NCBI RefSeq assembly: GCF_001591345.1
Contig: NZ_BCUS01000010.1
Location: 1 to 64,000 of the forward strand
From: Variovorax boronicumulans NBRC 103145
Lineage (GTDB): Bacteria > Pseudomonadota > Gammaproteobacteria > Burkholderiales > Burkholderiaceae_C
Direction: 5' to 3'
Length of the DNA stretch: 64,000 nt
In this document: positions 14,403-22,776 of the stretch, piece after piece
Numbering within the stretch: the stretch's first letter is position 1
How the letters are laid out: every line of letters begins with the position of its first letter
Notes under the pieces: generated by a model
Database searches by the model: none
Seen by the model: only the letters and a program-made list of their open reading frames with translations
What the model was told of the DNA's origin: nothing
Position numbers and translations under genes: made by a program

Positions 14403-14846
14403 ATGCAAAAAATTCGTGTTCTCGCTACCAGCCTCGCACTCGGCGGCATCGCGCTGCTGAGCGGCTGCGTGGCCGTTCCTGGCGATCCGTACTACTCCGG
14501 CGGCTATTCCGAACCGTACTACTCCGACCCGGGTCCCGTGGTGGTGCCGGCGCCGGTGTACATCCAGGGTGGCGGCTACTACGAGCGGCGTCCGTACTAC
14601 GACCGCCGCCCTTATTACGACGGCCGTCGGCCGGCTTACCCGTACCCCGGCGTGCGACCCTCGTACCCGACGACGCGCCCGGGTTGGGGCGGTGGCCGTC
14701 CGCCGGTTGCCGTGGTGCCGCCGGTGCGGCCCGGCGGGGGGGGAGTGCCCGGCATCACGCCCTCGCAGCCGCAGCAGATGCCCCGCGGCCCTGCGCGGCT
14801 GTGGACCTCGCCGGACTCGAAGAACAATCCCGGCGGTATTCCGTGA
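14403..14846 (+). CDS. Tyr/Pro/Gly-rich lipoprotein
   Basis: A 147-residue protein with a signal peptide and lipobox LLSGC, so lipidated after cleavage. The mature chain is low-complexity: repeated YY, RRPYYD and PGY-type units, then a Pro/Gly-rich tail. Such proteins are common in Comamonadaceae envelopes and are presumed structural, but no function is established here. AAGGAG precedes the ATG. A run of eight G (14736-14743) lies within the coding region and could be prone to slippage, which would truncate or alter only the tail. Confidence 0.75.
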   Translation: MQKIRVLATSLALGGIALLSGCVAVPGDPYYSGGYSEPYYSDPGPVVVPAPVYIQGGGYYERRPYYDRRPYYDGRRPAYPYPGVRPSYPTTRPGWGGGRPPVAVVPPVRPGGGGVPGITPSQPQQMPRGPARLWTSPDSKNNPGGIP

Positions 14847-14878
14847 TCGTGGCATGAGGCTCTCGCGATAATTGCGCG

Positions 14879-15418
14879 ATGGCCTTCCGCGAAATCCTCA
14901 AGATGGGCGACCCCCGGCTGCTGCGCACCGCGCAGCCGGTCGCCGCTTTCGACACCGACGAACTGCACCTGCTGGTGCGCGACATGTTCGAGACCATGCG
15001 GGCGGTCAACGGCGCAGGCCTTGCGGCGCCGCAGATCGGCGTCGACCTGCAACTGGTGATCTTCGGCACCGACACCGTCAATCCACGCTACCCCGACGCG
15101 CCGCCGGTGCCGCGCACCGTGCTGCTCAACCCCGTCATCACGCCGCTGGGCGATGAAGAGGAAGAGGGCTGGGAAGGCTGCCTGTCGGTGCCCGGCCTGC
15201 GCGGCGTGGTGCCGCGCTTCGCCCACATCCGCTACACGGGCTTCGACCTGTATGGCGACCCGATTGACCGCACCGCCGACGGCTTCCATGCGCGCGTGGT
15301 GCAGCACGAGGTCGATCACCTGTTCGGCAAGCTGTACCCGATGCGGGTGCGCGATTTCTCGCGCTTCGGCTACACCGAGGTCCTGTTCCCGGGCCTCGAT
15401 GCGGCCGACGACGACTGA
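14879..15418 (+). CDS. def: Peptide deformylase
   Basis: A 179-residue protein with all three deformylase motifs: [10 protein letters not shown] (45-54), EGCLSVPG (99-106, metal Cys101) and QHEVDHL (142-148, metal His143 and His147, catalytic Glu144). It removes the N-formyl group from nascent proteins. It is monocistronic, 32 bases after the lipoprotein gene and convergent with the doxX-like gene. No fmt gene is next to it, unlike many genomes, so it may be one of several deformylase paralogues. Confidence 0.94.
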   Translation: MAFREILKMGDPRLLRTAQPVAAFDTDELHLLVRDMFETMRAVNGAGLAAPQIGVDLQLVIFGTDTVNPRYPDAPPVPRTVLLNPVITPLGDEEEEGWEGCLSVPGLRGVVPRFAHIRYTGFDLYGDPIDRTADGFHARVVQHEVDHLFGKLYPMRVRDFSRFGYTEVLFPGLDAADDD

Positions 15419-15438
15419 TTCGCCAGTCGCCTCTTTGC

Positions 15439-15828
15439 TTACTTGTTGTTGAGCCCGAAGCGCCCGCCGCCCGTGAGCGCGAGCGAGATCGCCGCGAACA
15501 GGAACATGCCCTGCAGTTCCAGCGCCCAGCCGCCTTGCCCGTTCAGCGCGCCGAGGTCCTTGCGGTGGGCCAGCCAGATCGCCACCACCATGTTGATGGC
15601 CACGACCAGCGCGGCGGGCCGCGTGAACAGGCCGACGATCAGCAGCACCGGCGCCAGGATCTCGCCCACGTAGACCAGGTAGGCCAGCACCGCGGGCACG
15701 CCGTGCGACGCGAGCATGCCGCCGATGCCGTCGACGCCCTTGCCGACTTTGGCAATGCCATGCAGCAGGATGAGGATGCCCAGCGCAACGCGCAGGATGA
15801 GCTTGCCGGTGTCGTCGGACTTGACCAT
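15439..15828 (-). CDS. DoxX family membrane protein
   Basis: A 129-residue protein with four predicted membrane helices and DoxX features (ILLHGIAKVGKG near the N-terminus, VGEILAPVLLIVGLFTR in the middle). The ATG at 15828 is preceded by AGGA. DoxX proteins are small inner-membrane proteins, some linked to redox stress or terminal oxidases; the exact role is unknown. It is divergent from the amino-acid transporter and convergent with def. Confidence 0.83.
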   Translation of the reverse strand: MVKSDDTGKLILRVALGILILLHGIAKVGKGVDGIGGMLASHGVPAVLAYLVYVGEILAPVLLIVGLFTRPAALVVAINMVVAIWLAHRKDLGALNGQGGWALELQGMFLFAAISLALTGGGRFGLNNK

Positions 15829-16001
15829 AGTGTGATTCCTGTTCGGGAGTGATGAAAGGGCCGTATGGTAGTGAAACTCGCCGCGCCGCCAACCGATCGC
15901 CCGCGAGCGGATCGACATATGTATCCAACGCAGGGTTCTTTGTCGTCGGCCTGCATCGCCCCGTACACTGCCTTTTGCCTACTGTTGAGGAGCACACACC
16001 A

Positions 16002-17051
16002 ATGATGATGAAGAAGACAAGCACCCGATTCCGCCCGGCACTGCTCGCCACCGCTTGCGTTCTCGCGCTGGCCGCCGCGGCCCCGGCCTTCGCCGGCAAG
16101 ACGCTCGATGCGGTCAAGCAGCGCGGCACCGTCAAGTGCGGCGTGACCAACGGCGTGGCCGGTTTCTCGGCCCCCGACACGCAGGGCAACTGGTCGGGCC
16201 TGGACGTCGACACCTGCCGCGCGATCGCCGCGGCCGTGCTGGGCGATCCCAAGAAGGTCGACTTCGTGCCGCTGAACTCGCAGCAGCGCTTCTCGGCGCT
16301 GCAGGCCGGCGAGATCGACATCCTCGCGCGCAACACCACCTGGACGCTCACGCGCGACGCCTCGCTGGGCTTCAACTTCACCACCATCACCTACTACGAC
16401 GGCCAGGGCTTCCTGGTGCCCAAGAAGCTCAAGGTGACGAGCGCCAAGCAGCTCAAGAACGCCACCATCTGCACGCAGTCGGGCACCACCAACGAGAAGA
16501 ACGTGTCGGACTACTTCCGCGCGCAGAACATCCCGGTGAAGACCGTGGTGTTCGAGAGCTTCGAAGCCTCGTTCAAGGCCTTCTTCTCGGGCCGTTGCCA
16601 GGCCTTCACCACCGACGCCTCGGCGCTGGCCGGCCTGCGCAACAAGGAAGCGACCAACCCCGACGACTACCTCATCCTGCCCGAGCTGATCTCCAAGGAG
16701 CCGCTCGCGCCGCTGGTGCGTCGCGGCGACGACGAGTGGTTCGCCATCGCCAAGTGGGTGCCCAACGCGCTCATCGAGGCGGAAGAGTTCGGTGTCACGC
16801 AGGCCAATGCCGACCAGCTCAAGGCCGGCAGCAAGGACCCGGCCCAGCAGCGCCTGCTCGGCGCCGGCGAAGACCTCGGCAAACTGCTGGGCCTCGACAA
16901 GGACTGGTCGTACCGCGCCATCAAGGCCGTGGGCAACTACGGCGAGATGTTCGAGCGCAACGTCGGTCCGAAGTCGGTGCTCAAGCTGCCGCGCGGCTCC
17001 AACAACCTCTGGAGCAAGGGCGGCCTGATCTACGCACCACCGGTGCGATGA
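16002..17051 (+). CDS. aapJ: Amino-acid ABC transporter substrate-binding protein (AapJ/BztA type)
   Basis: A 349-residue protein with a cleavable signal peptide ending APAFA, then the AapJ/BztA-type pattern GKTLDAVKQRGTVKCGV and GLDVDTCRAIAAAVLGD. The family binds a broad range of L-amino acids such as Glu, Gln, Asp and Asn in the periplasm. The ATG at 16002 follows GAGGAG; two more ATGs follow in frame. Its stop overlaps the permease start (ATGA). Confidence 0.9.
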   Translation: MMMKKTSTRFRPALLATACVLALAAAAPAFAGKTLDAVKQRGTVKCGVTNGVAGFSAPDTQGNWSGLDVDTCRAIAAAVLGDPKKVDFVPLNSQQRFSALQAGEIDILARNTTWTLTRDASLGFNFTTITYYDGQGFLVPKKLKVTSAKQLKNATICTQSGTTNEKNVSDYFRAQNIPVKTVVFESFEASFKAFFSGRCQAFTTDASALAGLRNKEATNPDDYLILPELISKEPLAPLVRRGDDEWFAIAKWVPNALIEAEEFGVTQANADQLKAGSKDPAQQRLLGAGEDLGKLLGLDKDWSYRAIKAVGNYGEMFERNVGPKSVLKLPRGSNNLWSKGGLIYAPPVR

Positions 17052-18049
17052 GGCAGGAGGGCGCCTCGCGCCGCGGCGCTTGGCTGGCCTGGCTCGTTCA
17101 GGCCCTCCTGGTGCTGGCCGTCGTGGCCGGTGCCGCCTGGGTGGTGAGCCATGCGCTCGAGGTGCTGCGCGCACGCGGCGTGCGTTCGGGCTTCGACTTC
17201 CTCACCGAGCCCGCGGGCTTCTCGATCAGCGAAGGCTGGCTCGACTTCGACGCCAGCCAGGCCTCATGGCGCGCGTTCCTCGCGGGCCTGATCAACACCG
17301 TGCGCGCGGCCGTGCCGGCGGCCATCTTCGCGGTGGTGCTCGGCACGCTGATCGGCATCGGCCGGCTCGCGCCGCATGTGCTGCTGCGCGGCATCTGCAC
17401 CGCGTACGTGGAACTGCTGCGCAACGTGCCGCTGCTGGTGCAGCTGCTGATGCTGGCCTTCGCGATGGCCAACCTGCTGCCCGACCCGACCGAGCCCGTG
17501 CGCCTGCTGCCGGGCGTGTGGCTCAGCAAGGGCGGGCTCAGCGTGCCTTGGCCGGTGGCGGGCGAGGGTGGCGGGTGGCCCACGCATTTCGAATGGCCTG
17601 AGCGCGGCGACTTCGGCGTGAGCGGCGGCGCCGCGCTGAGCCCGGAGTACGTGACCATCGTCGCTGGGCTGTCGCTGTACTCGGCGGCCTTCGTCGCCGA
17701 GATCGTGCGCGCGGGCATCCTCTCGGTGTCGCAGGGGCAGGTGCTGGCAGGGCAGGCGCTGGGCCTGTCGTCGGTGCAGCGGTTGCGCATCGTGATCCTG
17801 CCGCAGGCGCTGCGCGTGATCGTGCCCTCGCTCACCAACCAGCTGCTGAGCCTCACCAAGAATTCGTCGCTGGCCGTGGCCGTGGGCTATCCGGAGCTGG
17901 TGTCGGTGGCCAACACCACCATCGGCTCGAACGGGCGCGCCTTCGAGTGCATCGCGATCATCATGGCGGCGTACCTGCTGCTCTCGCTCGTGATCTCCTT
18001 CGGCATGAACCGCTACAACGCGCGCGTCGCGCTGCGAGGCTGGCGATGA
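17048..18049 (+). CDS. aapQ: Amino-acid ABC transporter permease (AapQ/BztB type)
   Basis: A 333-residue inner-membrane protein with the His/Glu/Gln/Arg permease core and the EAA loop (GQALGLSSVQRLRIVILPQALR). The long periplasmic insertion before the EAA half is typical of the AapQ/BztB class. The ATG at 17048 overlaps the aapJ stop, and the stop overlaps the start of the second permease. It should pair with that permease to form the membrane channel. Confidence 0.9.
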   Translation: MRQEGASRRGAWLAWLVQALLVLAVVAGAAWVVSHALEVLRARGVRSGFDFLTEPAGFSISEGWLDFDASQASWRAFLAGLINTVRAAVPAAIFAVVLGTLIGIGRLAPHVLLRGICTAYVELLRNVPLLVQLLMLAFAMANLLPDPTEPVRLLPGVWLSKGGLSVPWPVAGEGGGWPTHFEWPERGDFGVSGGAALSPEYVTIVAGLSLYSAAFVAEIVRAGILSVSQGQVLAGQALGLSSVQRLRIVILPQALRVIVPSLTNQLLSLTKNSSLAVAVGYPELVSVANTTIGSNGRAFECIAIIMAAYLLLSLVISFGMNRYNARVALRGWR

Positions 18050-19104
18050 GAAACGTCGCGCAAGGCCCCATCGCATGGCGCAGCGAGCTGTGGGGTTCGC
18101 CCCTGCGTGCGCTGGCCACGGTGCTGCTGCTGGGCTTGCTGGCCTGGGCCGGCTTCCACGCGTTCGAATGGGGCGTGGTGCACGCCGTGTTCCGGCCCGA
18201 CGCCGAGGCCTGTCGCGCGGTGCAACACGGCGCCTGCTGGGGCGTGGTGGCCGAGAAGTGGCGACCGATGCTGTTCGGTCGCTTTCCGTATGAAGAGCAA
18301 TGGCGTCCGGCCATTGCGGTGGTCGTGCTGTCCGCGGTGACCGTGCTCAGCGCGTGGCCGCGCAGTTGGCGCTGGTGGCTGGCGCCGTTGTGGGGCGTGG
18401 CACTGCTGCTGTTCGTCGGGCTGATGCACGGCGGCGTGGCCGGGCTGAGCGTGGTGCCGACCAGCCGCTGGGGCGGCCTGCCGCTCACCATCGGGCTGGC
18501 GGTGGTCGGGCTGGCGCTGGCCTTTCCGCTGGCGCTGCTGCTCGCGATGGGGCGGCGCTCCGAATGGCCGGTGGTGCGCACGCTGAGCGCGAGCTACATC
18601 GAGCTGGTGCGCGGCGTGCCGCTGATCTCGGTGCTGTTCATGGCCTCGTTCCTGCTGCCGCTGCTGTGGCCCGCGGGCTGGCAGCCCGACGTTCTGGTGC
18701 GCGTGCTCATGGGCCTCACGCTGTTCGTCGCGGCCTACCTGGCGGAGATCATCCGCGGCGGCCTGCAGGCCGTGCCGCGCGGGCAGACCGAGGTGGCGAT
18801 GGCGCTGGGCTTCGGTCGTTGGCCGGTGCAGCGCGACATCGTGCTGCCGCAGGCGCTGCGCCTCGTGGTGCCGGCGCTGACCAACAGCGTGGTCGGCACG
18901 CTGAAGGACACTTCACTGGTCACCGTGGTCGGCCTGTTCGAACTGACCGGCGCACTCGGGCTGGCGCTGGGCGGCGACCCGGTCTGGCGGCCGTTCTACC
19001 TTGAGGGCTACCTCTTCGTGGCAGCCGTCTACTGGCTGCTGTGCTTCGGGCTGTCGCGCTACAGCGTCTGGCTGGAGCGGCGCCTGGGCACCAGCTCGGC
19101 GTAG
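18046..19104 (+). CDS. aapM: Amino-acid ABC transporter permease (AapM/BztC type)
   Basis: A 352-residue membrane protein with the EAA loop (MALGFGRWPVQRDIVLPQALRL split around the conserved Gly and Pro-Gln-Ala) and the long N-terminal region of AapM/BztC. It is coupled to aapQ by ATGA. The usual fourth gene (AapP/BztD ATPase) does not follow; the 3' end instead overlaps an opposite-strand gene by 46 bases. The transporter must borrow an ATPase encoded elsewhere. Confidence 0.9.
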   Translation: MRNVAQGPIAWRSELWGSPLRALATVLLLGLLAWAGFHAFEWGVVHAVFRPDAEACRAVQHGACWGVVAEKWRPMLFGRFPYEEQWRPAIAVVVLSAVTVLSAWPRSWRWWLAPLWGVALLLFVGLMHGGVAGLSVVPTSRWGGLPLTIGLAVVGLALAFPLALLLAMGRRSEWPVVRTLSASYIELVRGVPLISVLFMASFLLPLLWPAGWQPDVLVRVLMGLTLFVAAYLAEIIRGGLQAVPRGQTEVAMALGFGRWPVQRDIVLPQALRLVVPALTNSVVGTLKDTSLVTVVGLFELTGALGLALGGDPVWRPFYLEGYLFVAAVYWLLCFGLSRYSVWLERRLGTSSA

Positions 19105-19472
19105 CCGGTCTGCGCGTCGGGTTCGCGCGAGAAGCGCCATTCAGGCAGCACCGCGACGAGGACCTCGGCCGTGGTGCGCACCACGCAGCCCGGCGCGGCA
19201 TGGCCGCCCGACACGCGGCCGGCGGCATCCGACACGCTGAGATGCAGGTGCGAGCCGTCGGGCGACAGCGTGCCGGCGAGCGTGAGGATTTCAAGGTCGT
19301 CTTCGATCCGCGTCGCCGTCTCTGCGCCCGCGAAACGGATGCTCGCGCCGCTCAGGCTGCCGATGCCCGAGACCACGAAGGCCGCGTCGCCGATGCCGGC
19401 TTGCTTCAGCACGGCGTCGAGCGCCGCGCGCAGGTCGTCGCCGGGTTGCAGCCGCAGCACCAGCGTGTCCAT
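19059..19472 (-). CDS. PPC/DUF296 domain protein
   Basis: A 137-residue single-domain protein matching the PPC (DUF296) fold: an N-terminal RLQPGDDLRAALDAVLKQAG, then VSGIGSLSGASIRFAG and HLHLSVSDAAGRVSGGH with three histidines (75, 77, 91) placed like the family's metal ligands. Bacterial members are trimeric and of unclear function, sometimes described as DNA-binding by analogy with plant AHL proteins. It is convergent with aapM, overlapping by 46 bases, and 16 bases downstream of pgm on the same strand. Confidence 0.82.
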   Translation of the reverse strand: MDTLVLRLQPGDDLRAALDAVLKQAGIGDAAFVVSGIGSLSGASIRFAGAETATRIEDDLEILTLAGTLSPDGSHLHLSVSDAAGRVSGGHAAPGCVVRTTAEVLVAVLPEWRFSREPDAQTGYAELVPRRRSSQTL

Positions 19473-19488
19473 GCGCGTGCGCCTCGCG

Positions 19489-21144
19489 TTAGCTCGCCGA
19501 CAGCGCCTTGTCGACCACCTGCTGCGCCTCGCCGAGGATGCGCGCGAGGTGCTCGTCGCCGAGGAAGCTCTCGCCGTAGATCTTGTAGATGTTCTCTGTG
19601 CCCGATGGCCGCGCGGCGAACCAGCCGTTCTCGGTGACGACCTTCACGCCGCCGATGGCCGCGCCGTTGCCCGGGGCGTGGCTCAGCACGTTCTCGATCT
19701 TCTCGCCGGCCAGTGTGGTCGAAGTGATCTGCTGCGGCGACAGCGCGGACAGACGCTTTTTCTGCTCGGGCGTGGCGGGTGCGTCCACGCGGTCGGACAC
19801 GGGGCGCCCCAGCGCCTGCGTCAGCTCGGTGAAGCGCTCGCCGGGGTCGCGGCCCGTGCGTGCGGCGATCTCGGCCGAGAGCAGGGCGGGCACGATGCCG
19901 TCCTTGTCGGTGGTCCAGGCGCTGCCGTCGTGGCGCAGGAAGGTGGCGCCCGCGCTTTCCTCGCCGCCGAAGCCCAGCGAGCCGTCGACCAGGCCGTCGA
20001 CGAACCACTTGAAGCCCACCGGCACTTCGTACAGCGGGCGGCCCAGCCGCGCCGCCACGCGGTCGATCATGCGGCTGCTGACCACCGTCTTGCCGACGGC
20101 CGCCTGCGCCGGCCAGTGAGGGCGGTGCGTGAAGAGGTAGTCGACCATCACCGCGAGGTAGTTGTTCGGCTGCATCAGGCCCGCGCTGCGCGTGACCACG
20201 CCGTGGCGGTCGTGGTCGGTGTCGCAGGCGAAGGCGATGCCGAAGCGGTCTTTCAGCGCGACCAGCCCGTGCATCGCGTCGGGCGACGACGGGTCCATGC
20301 GGATGCGGCCGTCCCAGTCGAGCGACATGAAGCGGAAGGTCGGGTCGACCGCCTGGCTCAGCACGTTCAGGCGCTGGAGCTTGTAGCGCGCAGCAATGGC
20401 GGGCCAGTAGTGCACGCCGGCACCGCCCAACGGATCGACGCCCAGGTCGATGGTGCCGCCGCGGATCGCGTCCATGTCGAGCACCTGGGCCAGGTCTTCG
20501 ACGTAGGTGTTCAGGTAGTCGTGGCGGTGCGTGGTGGACGCCTTCAGCGCCTGCGCCAGCGGCATGCGCTTCACGCCATCGAGCTTGTTCGCCAGCATCT
20601 TGTTGGCGGCGGCTTCGACGGCGGAGGTGATGTCGGTGCCTGCGGGGCCGCCGTTGGGCGGGTTGTATTTGAAGCCGCCGCTTTCGGGCGGGTTGTGCGA
20701 GGGCGTGATCACGATGCCGTCGGCCAGTCCGCTGGTGCGTCCGCGGTTGTAGACCAGGATGGCGTGGGACACGGCCGGCGTGGGCGTGTACTCGTCGCCC
20801 TTCGACAGCATCAGCTCGACGCCGTTGGCCGCCAGCACCTCGACCGCGCTCGCGAAGGCGGGCGTGGACAGCGCGTGCGTGTCGATGCCCAGGAACAGCG
20901 GGCCGTCGATGCCTTGCTGCTTGCGGTAATCGCAGATGGCCTGGCTGATGGCCAGCACATGCCATTCGTTGAACGCGTCGTCGAACGAGGAGCCGCGATG
21001 TCCCGAGGTACCGAAGGCCACGCGCTGGCTGGGCACCGCCGGGTCGGGGCGACCGGTGTAGTAGGCCGAGACGAGGCGCGGCACGTCCACCAGCAGATCA
21101 GACGGGGCCGGCTGGCCCGCGAGGGGATGGGAAGAGGTGCTCAT
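19489..21144 (-). CDS. pgm: Phosphoglucomutase (alpha-D-glucose phosphate-specific)
   Basis: The frame opens upstream, but the ATG at 21144 ([13 protein letters not shown]) gives 551 residues, matching bacterial Pgm (about 546). The phosphoserine loop TPSHNP has Ser149, the metal loop DTDHDR lies at 308-313, the sugar-binding GGEESAG is present, and [10 protein letters not shown] is the C-terminal phosphate loop. It interconverts glucose-1-phosphate and glucose-6-phosphate for glycogen and envelope sugar synthesis. It appears to head a short operon with the PPC protein. Confidence 0.95.
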   Translation of the reverse strand: MSTSSHPLAGQPAPSDLLVDVPRLVSAYYTGRPDPAVPSQRVAFGTSGHRGSSFDDAFNEWHVLAISQAICDYRKQQGIDGPLFLGIDTHALSTPAFASAVEVLAANGVELMLSKGDEYTPTPAVSHAILVYNRGRTSGLADGIVITPSHNPPESGGFKYNPPNGGPAGTDITSAVEAAANKMLANKLDGVKRMPLAQALKASTTHRHDYLNTYVEDLAQVLDMDAIRGGTIDLGVDPLGGAGVHYWPAIAARYKLQRLNVLSQAVDPTFRFMSLDWDGRIRMDPSSPDAMHGLVALKDRFGIAFACDTDHDRHGVVTRSAGLMQPNNYLAVMVDYLFTHRPHWPAQAAVGKTVVSSRMIDRVAARLGRPLYEVPVGFKWFVDGLVDGSLGFGGEESAGATFLRHDGSAWTTDKDGIVPALLSAEIAARTGRDPGERFTELTQALGRPVSDRVDAPATPEQKKRLSALSPQQITSTTLAGEKIENVLSHAPGNGAAIGGVKVVTENGWFAARPSGTENIYKIYGESFLGDEHLARILGEAQQVVDKALSAS

Positions 21145-21267
21145 GTCGAAAGCGGGTGATGAAAGGGAGCGCGCCGGCGGTGCCGTGCGCGGCCTTTCAG
21201 CATACGCCATGGGCGGGGGCGGCTTGCCGCCTGCGCGCCCGTTCACAGAAGTCCGCTTACAACCCTT

Positions 21268-21510
21268 TCAATGTGAGCGCCGCGTGCGGACCCGCTCCGG
21301 GCCGTCGCCCGTGGCCAGCCACCGGGCGGGCACCTCGAAGTACGCGGCGATCGCATGCAGGTGCAGGGTGCCTGCGCAGCTGTGCCGGTCGGTGAGCCAG
21401 CGGATCACGGTGGGGGCGCTGACGCCGCACTGTCGGGCGAGCTCGGATTTCCATTGAGGCTGCGATCCGGCGACGAGCGAGATCAGGCGGTCTTGAAAGC
21501 TGGCGTTCAT
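21268..21510 (-). CDS. Small helix-turn-helix regulator
   Basis: An 80-residue protein whose centre (WKSELARQCGVSAPTVIRWL) forms a Cro/XRE-like helix-turn-helix. The C-terminal half (AIAAYFEVPARWLATGDG) resembles the tail of phage-type XRE repressors. The ATG at 21510 follows a G-rich AAAGGGGGC stretch. It lies between pgm and an orphan response regulator, divergent from the latter. It could be a remnant of, or a regulator within, a mobile element, but no other phage gene is near. Confidence 0.68.
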   Translation of the reverse strand: MNASFQDRLISLVAGSQPQWKSELARQCGVSAPTVIRWLTDRHSCAGTLHLHAIAAYFEVPARWLATGDGPERVRTRRSH

Positions 21511-21679
21511 GGTCGGCCCCCTTTGGCGACAACAGCGGTCGGCTCTGAATTTCCTCGAAACGCGCCAGGCACCCAACCCCTCCTTCGCAGGGACTGGTAG
21601 TTTTTTGCATGGAGGGTGATCTAGTTCCGACGCGCGGCGGCTCTACCCGTGGGTGCCAGCGTCAGAATGAGGGTGCATA

Positions 21680-21696
21680 TCGGCCAGAAAGGCCGA
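21680..21696 (+). promoter_or_regulatory. Hairpin just ahead of the response-regulator SD
   Basis: TCGGCC (21680-21685) and GGCCGA (21691-21696) form a perfect 6-bp stem with an AGAAA loop. The SD-like AGGGGG follows immediately and the ATG is at 21709. The position suggests an effect on translation initiation or mRNA stability. Confidence 0.4.
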
Positions 21697-21708
21697 AGGG
21701 GGTGTGCC

Positions 21709-22341
21709 ATGAAAGTGATGACGCTGGACGACCACGCGTTGTTTCGCGCGGGCCTGCGCATGCTGCTGGAGAGCATGGAGCGCAGCGCCGAAATCTTCGA
21801 AGCCGCCACGGTCGACGAGGCCTGCGCCCTGGCGCTGCGCCATCCCGACCTGGCGATCTGCCTGCTCGATCTCGAACTGCGCGGCGAGTACGGTCTGGAT
21901 GCGCTGGTGCGCCTGAAGGCGGCCGCGCCCGACATCGCGGCCGTGGTGGTGTCGGCCTCGACCGATGTCGACATCATCCGCGGTTGCCTGGAGGCGGGCG
22001 CCATGAGCTTCGTGCCCAAGAGCATGCCGGCCGACTTCCTGAAACGGGCCTTCGAGACCGTGCTGGCGGGGGAGGTCTACCTGCCGCAGGAAATCCTGCA
22101 CCTGGGGTCGAAGAGCACCGCCAGGCCGACACTCAGCCCGCGCCAGACCGACACGCTGCACGGCCTGGCGCGCGGGCTGCCGACCAAGTCGATCGCGCGT
22201 GAGCTCGGCCTGTCCGAGCACACGGTGAAGGAGTACATCGGCACCTTGTTCCAGGCACTGGGTGTGCACAATCGCACCGAGGCCGTGATCACGGGCATCC
22301 GCCTGGGGCTGTTGTCGCCGCTGCAGCGCAAGGGGTCATGA
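21709..22341 (+). CDS. NarL/FixJ-type response regulator (orphan)
   Basis: A 210-residue protein. The receiver domain has acidic residues Asp7/Asp8, phosphoacceptor Asp54 (LLDLEL) and conserved Lys104 (FVPKSM). The C-terminal LuxR-type helix-turn-helix has LSPRQTDTLHGLARG and SIARELGLSEHTVKEYI. No histidine kinase is adjacent, so the partner is unknown. The ATG at 21709 is chosen over an upstream extension because of the SD-like AGGGGG. The targets cannot be deduced; the downstream small lipoprotein gene (54 bases away, same strand) is one candidate. Confidence 0.9.
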   Translation: MKVMTLDDHALFRAGLRMLLESMERSAEIFEAATVDEACALALRHPDLAICLLDLELRGEYGLDALVRLKAAAPDIAAVVVSASTDVDIIRGCLEAGAMSFVPKSMPADFLKRAFETVLAGEVYLPQEILHLGSKSTARPTLSPRQTDTLHGLARGLPTKSIARELGLSEHTVKEYIGTLFQALGVHNRTEAVITGIRLGLLSPLQRKGS

Positions 22342-22394
22342 GCGGGCCTCCGCGGGCGGCTAAGCTTCAGGCTGGTTTCAAGGAGCAAGACAAG

Positions 22395-22739
22395 ATGCGC
22401 ATGACGTTTGGCCGGCACGGGTTTCTTCTGACGGCTGCGGCCCTGGCTGCGGTGCTCGCGGGCTGCGAGGCCCCGCCCAAGGACCGGCCGCTCACCTCCG
22501 AAGTGCCGGCGCCGCCGAGCTTCGCGCCCCCGCCCGAAAGTTGCCAGGCGCCGGAAGTGCGCTTTGCGCTCGGCATGCAGGCGACGCGTCCGTTGCTCGA
22601 AGAAATGCGCCAGCGCGCCGGCGCGAAAACCGCCCGCACCGTGCCGGCCACGGCACCGGCCGACCCGGCGCAGGATGCGACGCGGCTCAACGCGCAGGTC
22701 GATCCCACGGGTCGCATCCTCGGCGCGTACTGCGGCTGA
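22395..22739 (+). CDS. Small lipoprotein resembling I78 peptidase inhibitors
   Basis: A 114-residue protein with signal peptide and lipobox LAGC. The mature part has the I78-family layout: an early Cys, a helix, RTVPATAPADPAQDATRLNAQVDPTGRI and a terminal YCG, so a disulfide between the two cysteines is likely. The family includes inhibitors of serine peptidases. AAGGAG precedes the ATG at 22395. It is convergent with glnD. The match is by pattern only and the target peptidase is unknown. Confidence 0.65.
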   Translation: MRMTFGRHGFLLTAAALAAVLAGCEAPPKDRPLTSEVPAPPSFAPPPESCQAPEVRFALGMQATRPLLEEMRQRAGAKTARTVPATAPADPAQDATRLNAQVDPTGRILGAYCG

Positions 22740-22759
22740 GCTGCACACGCCCATTCAGC

Positions 22760-22776
22760 GGCCTCACTGGGAGGCC
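22760..22776. terminator. Short hairpin between convergent lipoprotein gene and glnD
   Basis: GGCCTC (22760-22765) pairs with GAGGCC (22771-22776) around ACTGG, across the glnD stop. No T-run is seen on either side, so this is at best a weak or factor-assisted terminator. Confidence 0.3.
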
